A stretch of DNA of 64,000 bases from assembly GCA_000940995.1 (NCBI GenBank), contig CP005973.1:620001-684000 (forward strand), written 5' to 3'. A program made the position numbers and the translations under genes. Position 1 is the first letter of the stretch. Every line of letters begins with the position of its first letter. Positions 17,649-25,776 of this stretch are shown here, piece after piece. A model generated the notes under the pieces. It saw only the letters and a program-made list of their open reading frames with translations. It was not told the DNA's origin and searched no databases. The DNA comes from Photobacterium gaetbulicola Gung47 (lineage in GTDB: Bacteria > Pseudomonadota > Gammaproteobacteria > Enterobacterales > Vibrionaceae).

Positions 17649-19688
17649 TTAAATCTTCAACTCATCCCTGTCCTTAAACTCTTCCAAAGATTCAGGGTTG
17701 GCCAGTGCACCGATATTTTTCACCGGTTGGTTGTGGACGATATTGCGCACGGCCAACTCGACCAGCTTGCCCGACTTGGTGCGGGGGACATCTTTTACCG
17801 CCAGGATCACTTCCGGCACATGGCGCGGCGAGCAGTGCTCGCGGATCGTCTTCTGGATACGGGCTTTCAGCTCGTCTGTGAGCAGTTCCCCTTCGGTTAA
17901 TTGGACAAACAAGACAACACGAACATCGGTGCCTTTGTTCTGGCCGATAACCAGCGAGTCTTTGACTTCCTCCAACCGGTTTACCTGGCGGTATATTTCA
18001 GCGGTACCTATTCTTATTCCGCTAGGGTTAAGAACCGCATCGGATCGGCCGTAGAACACCATCCCCCCGGTACTGGATAGGCTGACGAAGTCGCCATGAT
18101 GCCAAACACCGGGGAAGCTATTCCAATAGGCGTTGTGGTACTTGCTGCCGTCTGGATCGTTCCAGAATCCAACCGGTTGATTGGGAAAGCTGTTGCGGCA
18201 GACGAGCTCACCTTGCTGTTGGTAAATCGCTTGGCCATTGTCATTGAAGACCTGTACGTCCATCCCCAGTGCCAATCCTTGGCATTCACCACGGTAAACC
18301 GGGCCGAGAGGGTTACCAATGGCAAAGCAGCCGCAGATGTCGGTACCGCCTGAAATGCTGGCGAGTTGAATATCATCATGGATAGCGTCATAGACATAAT
18401 CAAATTGCTCAGGGGCAAGCACTGAGCCGGTAGAGCACAGGGTACGCAGCGAGGATAGGTCTGTGTTGTCTTTGGGGCGATAGCCTTGCTTTTCCAAGGT
18501 CTCAAGGTACTTGGCCGAGGTACCAAACAAAGTTATCTGCTCTTGCTCGGCTAGCTGCCACAAAACGTTGCCGTCGGGATAGAAGGGCGAGCCGTCATAC
18601 AACACCAAGGTTGCGCCGCAGGCAAGGCCAGATACGAGCCAGTTCCACATCATCCAGCCGCAAGTTGTGAAGTAGAAGACCTTGTCCCCAGCCCGGATGT
18701 CCGTTTGCAGCTGATGCTCTTTCAGGTGGTTGAGGAGGGTGCCGCCAACGCTGTGCACAATACATTTGGGTTTTCCCGTTGTACCTGACGAATAGAGGAT
18801 ATAGAGCGGGTGGTCGAACGGGACCGGAGTGAAGCCGAGCTCGCAGGGTACCGTGCTGTCGAGTATGTCGTGCCAAAAATGCTGGCTGACGGTATCTGGT
18901 ATGGCTGTTTTGGTGGATTGGCCCGGGCTAGGTGCTACTGCGGATATTTCGACTACATGCTCCAGCCCGGGAATACTGGCGCTTACCTCAGCGACTTTGT
19001 CGCGGTAGGAGACGGGTTTGCCGTTGTACTGGTAACCCTGGGCGAAAAACAGCACCTTGGGTTGGGTTTGTCCGAAGCGCTCAATGACGCTTTCGGTACC
19101 GAAATCCGGTGACGTCGACGTCCAAATAGCCCCCAGAGAAGCTGTGGCCAGCATCGCGACGACAGTTTGGGGGATATTGGGCAGGTAGCCGGCGACGACA
19201 TCGCCTTTTTTGACCCCATGGTTATGGAGAAAACTGGCGACCTGCGAGGTTTGCCGGTAGAGCTGTTGCCAACTGAGGTGCTGGCGCTGCTCGGGATCGC
19301 CTTCGCACTGGAATATGATGGCATCCGCCGCGGCGCGGGTACGCCAGTCGCGAAGCAGGTTTTCGGCATAGTTGAGCTTGGCATAGGGGAACCATTGGGT
19401 ATCCTTGGCCGGGGTTGTGCTCTCTGGCGGGCAAAATGCCACTGGGGGCTTCTTGGCCCCCTCGACTTTGCAGAAGTCCCACACCATGCTCCAGAATTCT
19501 TCACTGTGGCTGACACTCCAATGGTGGAGCTGATTATAGTCATGATAGAGGATGTTTTTTTTCTCGCTCAACTCAACCATGAATTGATACAGCCTGCTAT
19601 TGTGGATGCGATCTTTTTCCGGCATCCATAGCAGTTTTGGCTGAGTGTCCGAGTGATAACCATTGCCGTTAGGATCTTGGTTCGTCAT
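17649..19688 (-). CDS. aacS: acetoacetate--CoA ligase (acetoacetyl-CoA synthetase)
   Basis: The 679-residue product belongs to the ANL adenylating superfamily, with the phosphate-binding loop YSSGTTGKPK near residues 298-307, the adenine motif around ASISGGTDICGCF, and the C-terminal lysine motif PRTKSGKLVE. The N-terminal cap and length fit acetoacetyl-CoA synthetases, which convert acetoacetate, ATP and CoA to acetoacetyl-CoA. AAAGGAG precedes the ATG, 11 bases past maiA. Its place at the end of the tyrosine degradation operon fits, since that route yields acetoacetate. Confidence 0.93.
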   Translation of the reverse strand: MTNQDPNGNGYHSDTQPKLLWMPEKDRIHNSRLYQFMVELSEKKNILYHDYNQLHHWSVSHSEEFWSMVWDFCKVEGAKKPPVAFCPPESTTPAKDTQWFPYAKLNYAENLLRDWRTRAAADAIIFQCEGDPEQRQHLSWQQLYRQTSQVASFLHNHGVKKGDVVAGYLPNIPQTVVAMLATASLGAIWTSTSPDFGTESVIERFGQTQPKVLFFAQGYQYNGKPVSYRDKVAEVSASIPGLEHVVEISAVAPSPGQSTKTAIPDTVSQHFWHDILDSTVPCELGFTPVPFDHPLYILYSSGTTGKPKCIVHSVGGTLLNHLKEHQLQTDIRAGDKVFYFTTCGWMMWNWLVSGLACGATLVLYDGSPFYPDGNVLWQLAEQEQITLFGTSAKYLETLEKQGYRPKDNTDLSSLRTLCSTGSVLAPEQFDYVYDAIHDDIQLASISGGTDICGCFAIGNPLGPVYRGECQGLALGMDVQVFNDNGQAIYQQQGELVCRNSFPNQPVGFWNDPDGSKYHNAYWNSFPGVWHHGDFVSLSSTGGMVFYGRSDAVLNPSGIRIGTAEIYRQVNRLEEVKDSLVIGQNKGTDVRVVLFVQLTEGELLTDELKARIQKTIREHCSPRHVPEVILAVKDVPRTKSGKLVELAVRNIVHNQPVKNIGALANPESLEEFKDRDELKI

Positions 19689-19699
19689 CGTTCTCTCCT

Positions 19700-20371
19700 T
19701 TACTGGTTATCCGGGTGGGCCTGTTGAAATGGAGGCAGTTGCAAACAACGTTGCTCGATCTCTAGCAGCCTTGGGTAATGCTTAGTGTCAAATCCGAATC
19801 GCTTGGCATTGTAGAGTTGAGGGATCAGGCAGATATCGGCTAGGGAAGGCGTTTCAGTGCAGGTAAACTGGGTGTGATAACGTCTAGAAAGAGTTTCCAG
19901 GCTTTGGAAACCTTGTTTCAGCCAGTGGTGATACCAAATCATTTTCTCATTCTGGCTGACCCCCAGTTCACTGTTTAAATAGTTGAGAACCCGCAAATTG
20001 TTCAGGGGATGAATGTCACAGGCTACAATGAGGGCGATCTCTCGACACTGTGCTTTGTGCCACGGATCGCTGGGGAGTAATGCCGGTTCGGGGTAACACT
20101 CGTCCAGATATTCAATGATGGCTAGCGACTGGCTCAATATCCCGGTATCACCGCCAGAGCCCCCCTCTAGCGTCAAAGCATCTGCTGGCTCTGTTGCGGC
20201 GGGTGAAAAGCCAGGCACCAGTTGGCTGGGGTTAAGTTCAGCGTAGGCGGTACTGCGCTGCTCGTTGTCGAGTAGCGAAACCGCTACCTGTTGGTAGTTG
20301 AGTCCCTTTATGTTTAGCGCAATTCGCACCCGGTACGATGCCGATGAGCGATAGTAATCATACAATTTCAC
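19700..20371 (-). CDS. maiA: maleylacetoacetate isomerase (zeta-class GST)
   Basis: The 223-residue product begins MKLYDYYRSSASYRVRIALN; YRSSASYRVRIALN is the zeta-class glutathione transferase signature (SSxxxRVRIAL) with the catalytic serines. It isomerises maleylacetoacetate to fumarylacetoacetate using glutathione. The start is GTG with AAGGA upstream. Compared with usual family members it has an extra stretch of about 15 residues (about 54-78, PAATEPADALTLEGGSGGDT) before SQSLAIIEYLDE. The gene follows fahA and precedes aacS. Confidence 0.93.
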   Translation of the reverse strand: MKLYDYYRSSASYRVRIALNIKGLNYQQVAVSLLDNEQRSTAYAELNPSQLVPGFSPAATEPADALTLEGGSGGDTGILSQSLAIIEYLDECYPEPALLPSDPWHKAQCREIALIVACDIHPLNNLRVLNYLNSELGVSQNEKMIWYHHWLKQGFQSLETLSRRYHTQFTCTETPSLADICLIPQLYNAKRFGFDTKHYPRLLEIEQRCLQLPPFQQAHPDNQ

Positions 20372-20460
20372 GTTGTTTTATCCTTAGCCCCAATATTCCA
20401 ACGGCAACTCCGAGTGCCTACTCCAAGGACTCATTCCAAGTTAATCGACCCGTGTTCTAA

Positions 20461-21492
20461 TTATTGCTGATGATGCGGGTTATGGTGGTTCAAATCTTCA
20501 TCGTGATAGTGATGTTTGTATCGAACGACGGTTTGTTCTATGGCCCCGAAAATGGAGTGGCCGCTGTCGTCGAACATTTCGATCTTGACCGTATCGCCAA
20601 ATTTCATGAAAGGCGTTTCAGCATGACCATACTCTAAGATCTCCAGCATACGGCGCTCGGCAAGGCAGCACGAACCGCTGCTGCGATCTTTATTCGAGAC
20701 TGTTCCCGAGCCGATTATGCTACCGGCGCAAATGGCCCGGCTTTTGGCTACATGTTGTATAAGCTCGGCGAAATTAAACGTCATGTCAGTGCCGGCATGG
20801 GGCTGGCCGAATAACTCCCCGTTGAGGTGAACAGTGAGCCGGTGATGGAGTTTGTAATCATGCCAGCTGTTACCCAGTTCATCCGGCGTCACGGCAACAG
20901 GCGAGAAGGCCGACGACGGTTTGGACTGGAAAAACCCAAATCCTTTGGCAAGTTCAGCCGGGATCAGGTTGCGTAGCGAGACATCGTTGACCAGCATCAG
21001 CAGCTTGATATGGCCATGGACTTCTTCGGTGCGGGTGCCCATCGCAATATCGTCGGTGACAATGGCTATTTCCCCTTCAAAATCGATCCCCCATTGCTCG
21101 TCGGCAACCTTGATATCTTCGGTAGGGGCCAAGAAACCATCTGACATGCCTTGGTACATCAAGGGATCGGTCCAGAAACTCTCCGGCATGTCCGCCCCCC
21201 TGGCCTTACGGACTAGCTCGACATGGTTGACGTAAGCGCTACCATCGGCCCACTGATAGGCCCGCGGAAGGGGGGAGCTGCATAAAGCCAGATTGAAAGG
21301 GAAGGTATGTTGCGCGATACCGTCATTGAGGTTGCGGTATAAATGCTGCAAGTCTGCTTCGACTTCGTGCCAGTTATCGAGGGCGAATTGCAATGTTGGC
21401 GCGATGTCATGGGCATGTACAGCCATTTTCAGGTCACGGGAAACCACAATGAGTTGGCCGTCGCGGCCGTGGTTGAGCGATGCAAGTTTCAC
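20461..21492 (-). CDS. fahA: fumarylacetoacetase
   Basis: The 343-residue product is a fumarylacetoacetate hydrolase-fold enzyme that splits fumarylacetoacetate into fumarate and acetoacetate. The metal-binding acidic residues lie in WGIDFEGEIAIVTDDIAMGT (about 133-152), and GSGTVSNKD near 260 is the typical late motif. It starts with GTG preceded by AAGGAG. The C-terminus is unusually histidine-rich (YKHHYHDEDLNHHNPHHQQ), which may be incidental. It is the second gene of the hmgA operon. Confidence 0.93.
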   Translation of the reverse strand: MKLASLNHGRDGQLIVVSRDLKMAVHAHDIAPTLQFALDNWHEVEADLQHLYRNLNDGIAQHTFPFNLALCSSPLPRAYQWADGSAYVNHVELVRKARGADMPESFWTDPLMYQGMSDGFLAPTEDIKVADEQWGIDFEGEIAIVTDDIAMGTRTEEVHGHIKLLMLVNDVSLRNLIPAELAKGFGFFQSKPSSAFSPVAVTPDELGNSWHDYKLHHRLTVHLNGELFGQPHAGTDMTFNFAELIQHVAKSRAICAGSIIGSGTVSNKDRSSGSCCLAERRMLEILEYGHAETPFMKFGDTVKIEMFDDSGHSIFGAIEQTVVRYKHHYHDEDLNHHNPHHQQ

Positions 21493-21530
21493 GTTCGTCT
21501 CCTTAATATTTTCGATTTAGCTTAGCTTGG

Positions 21531-22667
21531 CTACTCCGCGTTGTTGCCCTGCCATGAAAAGACATAATTTGTGTTTTCAGCCCCGTCGGGCAAAGGGGCG
21601 ACTTCCAGCGGCCAGCGGGCGTCGATCATGACCGCCACTTCATCGGTTTCTTTTTTCGGCGCGGTCATGCTGGCTGCCAGTGCTTTGGGGTGGGGGCCGT
21701 GGGAGAAGCCGCAGGGGTGATGGGTGATCATGCCGGCTTCGATATTGTCTCTGCTAAAGAAGTTACCCCGGTGATAGAACAGGACTTCATCGAAATCATC
21801 GTTGTTATGGTAGAAGGGTACTTTCAAGGCATTCGGATCGCTTTCGATTGGCCGTGGCACAAAGGTACAAATCACAAACCCATCGGCAACAAAAGTGGTA
21901 TGGGCCGAAGGGGGGAGGTGGTAGCGGTGGCTCATCAGCGGTCTGATATCGCGCCAGTTAAGCTTGAAGGCCGTCAGGTTACCTTTCCAACCTTGTGCAT
22001 CGAGTGGGTTATAGGGATAAGTAATAGTGTTAAGTTGGTTACGGGCCTTGAGTTGGACTTTCCAGTGCCGGTTGTCATTCTGCTGGTGGAGGAAGGCATC
22101 ATTGATCCTGGCATATTCCAATACGGCCGGATCATAGACGGCATGCTGGCCGACGATGCCGCGTTCTGCCATCTGATAGGCACTGTTCGTGGCCTCGATG
22201 AGCAGCATGGTGACAGGGGCCTTGGGTTCTATCCGCCAACTCGTTGCCCTAGGTAGTACAATATAATCGCCGTCTCGGAAGGTCATATGGCCATAATCGC
22301 AGAACAAATCGCCACACCCATGATGGATAAATAGCACTTCGTCGCCATCGCCATTTCGCGCGAGATCTTCCATGGCTCTGTCGCAGTGCCAAACCCGAAA
22401 CTTGAGGTTATTGTTGAACAGGATAAGCGAGGCATCCCAAGGCGAGGCCCCTTCAGAGGGGATTTGATTAGTGTCTATTGCCCTGGGGCGTAGGGGACCA
22501 TCCCAGTCTATCCACCCTGTTGGAGGGTGGCGGTGATACATATGGCTTGCTGGGCCAAAAAAACCTTCCCGGCCGCACTCACGTTCGAACGTACCTTCAG
22601 GCAAGTCACAATGTGCTTGGCGAGAAGCCTCTCCCTCGGTGATTGGAAATTGAAACCATTGCCGCAT
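21531..22667 (-). CDS. hmgA: homogentisate 1,2-dioxygenase
   Basis: The 378-residue product is an iron-dependent ring-cleavage enzyme converting homogentisate to maleylacetoacetate. GREGFFGPASHMYHRHPPTGW near the start and HPCGFSHGPHPKAL near residues 315-330 are typical; histidines and a glutamate there bind iron. I chose the ATG at 22667 because GAGGGA stands before it, whereas the frame start at 22700 has none. It heads the operon hmgA-fahA-maiA-aacS. Loss of this enzyme gives brown pyomelanin in Vibrio; here it appears intact. Confidence 0.92.
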   Translation of the reverse strand: MRQWFQFPITEGEASRQAHCDLPEGTFERECGREGFFGPASHMYHRHPPTGWIDWDGPLRPRAIDTNQIPSEGASPWDASLILFNNNLKFRVWHCDRAMEDLARNGDGDEVLFIHHGCGDLFCDYGHMTFRDGDYIVLPRATSWRIEPKAPVTMLLIEATNSAYQMAERGIVGQHAVYDPAVLEYARINDAFLHQQNDNRHWKVQLKARNQLNTITYPYNPLDAQGWKGNLTAFKLNWRDIRPLMSHRYHLPPSAHTTFVADGFVICTFVPRPIESDPNALKVPFYHNNDDFDEVLFYHRGNFFSRDNIEAGMITHHPCGFSHGPHPKALAASMTAPKKETDEVAVMIDARWPLEVAPLPDGAENTNYVFSWQGNNAE

Positions 22668-22724
22668 TGCATATCCCTCGTGATCACAGTCATTCCACAT
22701 TGACCGTGTTAATTAAATGTTAGC

Positions 22725-23000
22725 TCAATGGCTTAACTCTGGCGCAGTCATTCGGGCAAGGCAACTTGAAGCCTTAACTGAATTCACCAACCAGTGTCCG
22801 TATTGATTTACAAGCCATGATTGTTCGCTTGCATGTTGCTGAGCTGTTTTTAAGTCATTGAATGATGTGTACTCGTACCGGCTGCCAGTATAGGGTGGAT
22901 AATGTTCTGTAAAATAATTGTTACGTTTTGCCGGAGTTTCATTGCTAAGAACGACTGTCGGTGGGTTGGCTAAGCGACCTAATCTAAAGGAAACGAACAT
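22725..23000 (-). CDS. possible small unknown protein upstream of hmgA (91 aa)
   Basis: An open frame on the minus strand fills most of the hmgA-phhA gap. From the ATG at 23000 it encodes 91 residues, beginning MFVSFRLGRLANPP and rich in Q, N, Y and W (for example SWLVNQYGHWLVNS). The composition looks more protein-like than most chance frames. There is no ribosome binding site, and it covers the region where both divergent promoters should be, so it could be fortuitous. Confidence 0.3.
   Translation of the reverse strand: MFVSFRLGRLANPPTVVLSNETPAKRNNYFTEHYPPYTGSRYEYTSFNDLKTAQQHASEQSWLVNQYGHWLVNSVKASSCLARMTAPELSH
22908..22925. promoter_or_regulatory. candidate TyrR/PhhR box
   Basis: TGTAAA-N6-GTTACG matches the TyrR consensus TGTAAA-N6-TTTACA at ten of twelve positions. 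It lies in the divergent region between hmgA and phhA, genes controlled by TyrR-type activators (PhhR) in pseudomonads. Pattern match only. Confidence 0.35.
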
Positions 23001-23057
23001 GATATTAGCGGAATGTTGATTTGCCAGGGCGAGGCAGCAGAACAAAAAAGGTCAATT

Positions 23058-23915
23058 ATGGGTAGCGGAACAAAATATGTCTCAAAAAAGCCAGATGAAC
23101 AGGGTGTGATCCACTGGGACCGTTCAGAAAACCAAGTGTGGCACGATCTGGTTGAGCGCCAATTGGCATGTATCGAAGGAAGAGCCTGCCAGGCGTATAT
23201 CGACGGTCTGGAATTACTCGATTTACCCCAGCAGCGAGCACCGCAATTGGTGGAAATTAATCGGGTATTGCAGTCCACTACTGGGTGGGAGTGTGTTGCT
23301 GTCCCAGCCTTGATCAACTTTGATCGTTTCTTCAGGTTGTTAGCCAACAAGCAATTTCCTGTCGCCACGTTTTTGCGGCGAAGGGAAGAATTTGACTATC
23401 TGCAGGAGCCAGACTTTTTCCACGAAATTTTTGGTCATTGTGCCATGCTGACCAACCCAGCCTTTGCTGCCTTTACCCATACGTACGGAAAATTGGGAGC
23501 CAAGGCGAATTCTGCGCAAAGAGTCTACTTGGCAAGGCTATACTGGTTTACAGTTGAATTTGGACTGCTGCAGCAGCAAGAAGGATTGCGCATATATGGT
23601 GGAGGCATTCTGTCGTCCCCCGGCGAAACGCGCTATGCGCTAACGGGGCAAAGGGCCTCGGACAATATTAATAAGCTGGGTGGTAAAGCGCCGACGGCTG
23701 ACCAGTCAAGGCCTCTTTATAAACCGTTTGAGCCTGTTGATATCATGCGTACGCCCTACCGGATCGACATCATGCAGCCGCTCTATTTTATTCTTGAGGA
23801 TATTAACCAGCTCTACGAGTTGGCCCACCAAGATATCATGCAGTTGGTCACTGAGGCACAGAAGCTGGGATTACATGAGCCACTGTTCGAAAGCAAAATC
23901 AAGGAAGTGAGTTAA
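23058..23915 (+). CDS. phhA: phenylalanine 4-monooxygenase
   Basis: The 285-residue product is a pterin-dependent aromatic amino acid hydroxylase making tyrosine from phenylalanine. HEIFGHC at about residues 127-133 gives the two iron-binding histidines, and the glutamate in FTVEFGLL (about 170) is the third ligand. The ATG at 23058 has AAAAGG upstream; an earlier in-frame ATG at 23013 would add 15 residues and has a weaker site. It feeds tyrosine into the divergent hmg operon and is followed after nine bases by phhB, which recycles its cofactor. Confidence 0.94.
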   Translation: MGSGTKYVSKKPDEQGVIHWDRSENQVWHDLVERQLACIEGRACQAYIDGLELLDLPQQRAPQLVEINRVLQSTTGWECVAVPALINFDRFFRLLANKQFPVATFLRRREEFDYLQEPDFFHEIFGHCAMLTNPAFAAFTHTYGKLGAKANSAQRVYLARLYWFTVEFGLLQQQEGLRIYGGGILSSPGETRYALTGQRASDNINKLGGKAPTADQSRPLYKPFEPVDIMRTPYRIDIMQPLYFILEDINQLYELAHQDIMQLVTEAQKLGLHEPLFESKIKEVS

Positions 23916-23924
23916 GGGGAATCA

Positions 23925-24269
23925 ATGACTGAACTACATGAACTCAAGTGCGAAGCCTGCCATGCTGGAGCACCTAAAGTGACAGAAAATGAAAAAATAG
24001 CACTGCTCGCCACCTTGCCAGAATGGCAGGCGGTTGAAGTTGCTGGTGTTGAACAGCTTGAGCGACAATTTTCTTTCAAGAACTTTAAAATGGCCTGGGC
24101 GTTCACTGACAGGGTTGCAGGGTTGGCTGAAGCAGAGTTTCACCATCCGGAAATTACCCTTGAATGGGGTAAGGTAAGGGTTCGCTGGTGGAGCCATTCG
24201 GCCAAAGGGCTGCACAAGAATGATTTCATCTGCGCGGCCAAAACTGACAAGCTTTTCACTGCGGGTTAA
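23925..24269 (+). CDS. phhB: pterin-4-alpha-carbinolamine dehydratase
   Basis: The 114-residue product carries [21 protein letters not shown] (about residues 70-90 in short form: HHPE then WWSH), the catalytic region of pterin carbinolamine dehydratases. It dehydrates the 4a-hydroxypterin left by PhhA so the cofactor can be reduced again. AAGGGG precedes the ATG. The N-terminus has a CEACH pair of cysteines (about 9-12), common in bacterial members. Co-transcribed with phhA. Confidence 0.94.
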   Translation: MTELHELKCEACHAGAPKVTENEKIALLATLPEWQAVEVAGVEQLERQFSFKNFKMAWAFTDRVAGLAEAEFHHPEITLEWGKVRVRWWSHSAKGLHKNDFICAAKTDKLFTAG

Positions 24270-24293
24270 CGTTAAAACAATCCGTTTATTTCT

Positions 24294-24324
24294 AAAAAGC
24301 ACTCGAATCAATCGGGTGCTTTTT
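24294..24324 (+). terminator. Rho-independent terminator of phhAB
   Basis: AAAAAGCAC-T-CGA pairs with TCG-G-GTGCTTTTT around a short loop and ends in five T residues, about 25 bases past phhB. Confidence 0.85.
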
Positions 24325-24441
24325 CAGTTATGTGTTGTAGTTAAGCAACTTAATGCCACTTGGGTATACTAACTTAAATAAAGTAAAATAACGCTAATTG
24401 ATAATGTTGCCTTGCCCGATGCAAGGTGAATTGAGGTACAA

Positions 24442-25776
24442 ATGGGTAAACCACAACAACGACAAGCGCTAGTCGGCTGTGAAGAGTGTGGATTAGTGGT
24501 GGCGTTGCCTGAGCTCGGCGATGATGAGAAGTCGGTTTGTCCTAGGTGCCATCACACACTGGTTAAACGCATAGCTCAGCCATTTCAGCGGCCACTGTCT
24601 TATGGTTTGGCGAGTTTGGTAATGCTTGTTGCCAGCATCAGTTTTCCTTTTATGTCGTTCAGTGTGAAGGGGATCAGCCAGGAAATTACCCTGATGCATT
24701 CGGCAGAAATGCTCAGTGTTTTTCAAAATAGTTTGCTGGCACTTCTGCTCCTGTTAACGGTATTAGTGTTGCCGGCCTTGTATTTGGTCTCGCTGCTATA
24801 TTTGTATTTCCGTGCAGGCCAGCGACTCAAGTATCCGGGAGAAAAGCCTATTGCCTTGTGGGAGAAAAAGTTATGTCGGCTAATGATCCGGATTGAACCT
24901 TGGTTGATGGTTGATGTGTTTTTAATTGGCGTATTAGTCAGCTTGATAAAAATTGCGTCGTTGGCGGATATCGGACTGGGGATGTCGTTTTGGGCGTTTT
25001 GCCTCTATACCATGCTGGTGGTGAAATGCGTCTCGATGGCTGATCGTACCTGGCTATGGTTGCAGTTTCTTCCTCTCGAGCCGCAGGATGGCGTAAAGGC
25101 CGGTGATTGCCACAACAGTTATAACCATGTCAGCTGCCATGTGTGCTCGCAACTCAATCCGCTGACGGAAGAGAAGCATGCTCGCTGTATCCGCTGCCAT
25201 GGCCGGCTCCACCCCTACGAGCCTCAGCAGATGTTGCAGCGGTCCTGGGCGTTGCTTATCGCCGCCGCTGTCTTTTTTATTCCCGCCAATCTTTATCCCA
25301 TGATGTATACCGTCAGTTTGGGCAAAGCAGAAGGCTCAACCATACTGGGCGGGGTTGTGTTGTTATGGCAATTAAAGTCATATCCCATAGCGGCAGTTAT
25401 TTTTCTGGCGAGTGTGGTCATTCCGCTGGCAAAAATTATTGCGCTGTCTTGGCTGTATATCATGGCTGGGAAAGGTGGCAGCCTCGATGAAAAGAAAGCG
25501 GTGCGAAAATTAAAGGTGTATCGAATGACAGAGTTTATTGGTCGTTGGTCGATGATTGATATTTTTGTGGTGGCGATTTTGGTGGCCTTGGTTCAACTTC
25601 AGAACTTAATGGCAATTTACCCAGGCCCTGCTGCATTATCGTTTGCCTGTGTTGTTCTACTGACTATGATCTCAGCAATGTCTTTTGATCCTCGTGTGTT
25701 TTGGCCCAAGGATTCGGCGCTTGTCTCCCCCGCAGGCTATGTGAACAATAATAAAGAGAAAAACAGTTATGAGTGA
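24442..25776 (+). CDS. pqiA: PqiA-family membrane protein
   Basis: The 444-residue product has two related halves. Each begins with a four-cysteine zinc ribbon (CEECG...CPRCH near residues 13-36; CHVCS...CIRCH near 232-252) followed by four membrane helices. This is the PqiA/YebS/LetA layout. It is the inner membrane partner of the MCE tunnel PqiB for lipid traffic between inner and outer membranes. GAGGTAC precedes the ATG. The end overlaps pqiB by eight bases. Confidence 0.93.
   Translation: MGKPQQRQALVGCEECGLVVALPELGDDEKSVCPRCHHTLVKRIAQPFQRPLSYGLASLVMLVASISFPFMSFSVKGISQEITLMHSAEMLSVFQNSLLALLLLLTVLVLPALYLVSLLYLYFRAGQRLKYPGEKPIALWEKKLCRLMIRIEPWLMVDVFLIGVLVSLIKIASLADIGLGMSFWAFCLYTMLVVKCVSMADRTWLWLQFLPLEPQDGVKAGDCHNSYNHVSCHVCSQLNPLTEEKHARCIRCHGRLHPYEPQQMLQRSWALLIAAAVFFIPANLYPMMYTVSLGKAEGSTILGGVVLLWQLKSYPIAAVIFLASVVIPLAKIIALSWLYIMAGKGGSLDEKKAVRKLKVYRMTEFIGRWSMIDIFVVAILVALVQLQNLMAIYPGPAALSFACVVLLTMISAMSFDPRVFWPKDSALVSPAGYVNNNKEKNSYE

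Noticed and set aside
24350..24372. Possible second MITE end (CTTGGGTATACT) before pqiA
   Set aside because: Only about ten bases resemble the repeat end, with no partner repeat nearby.
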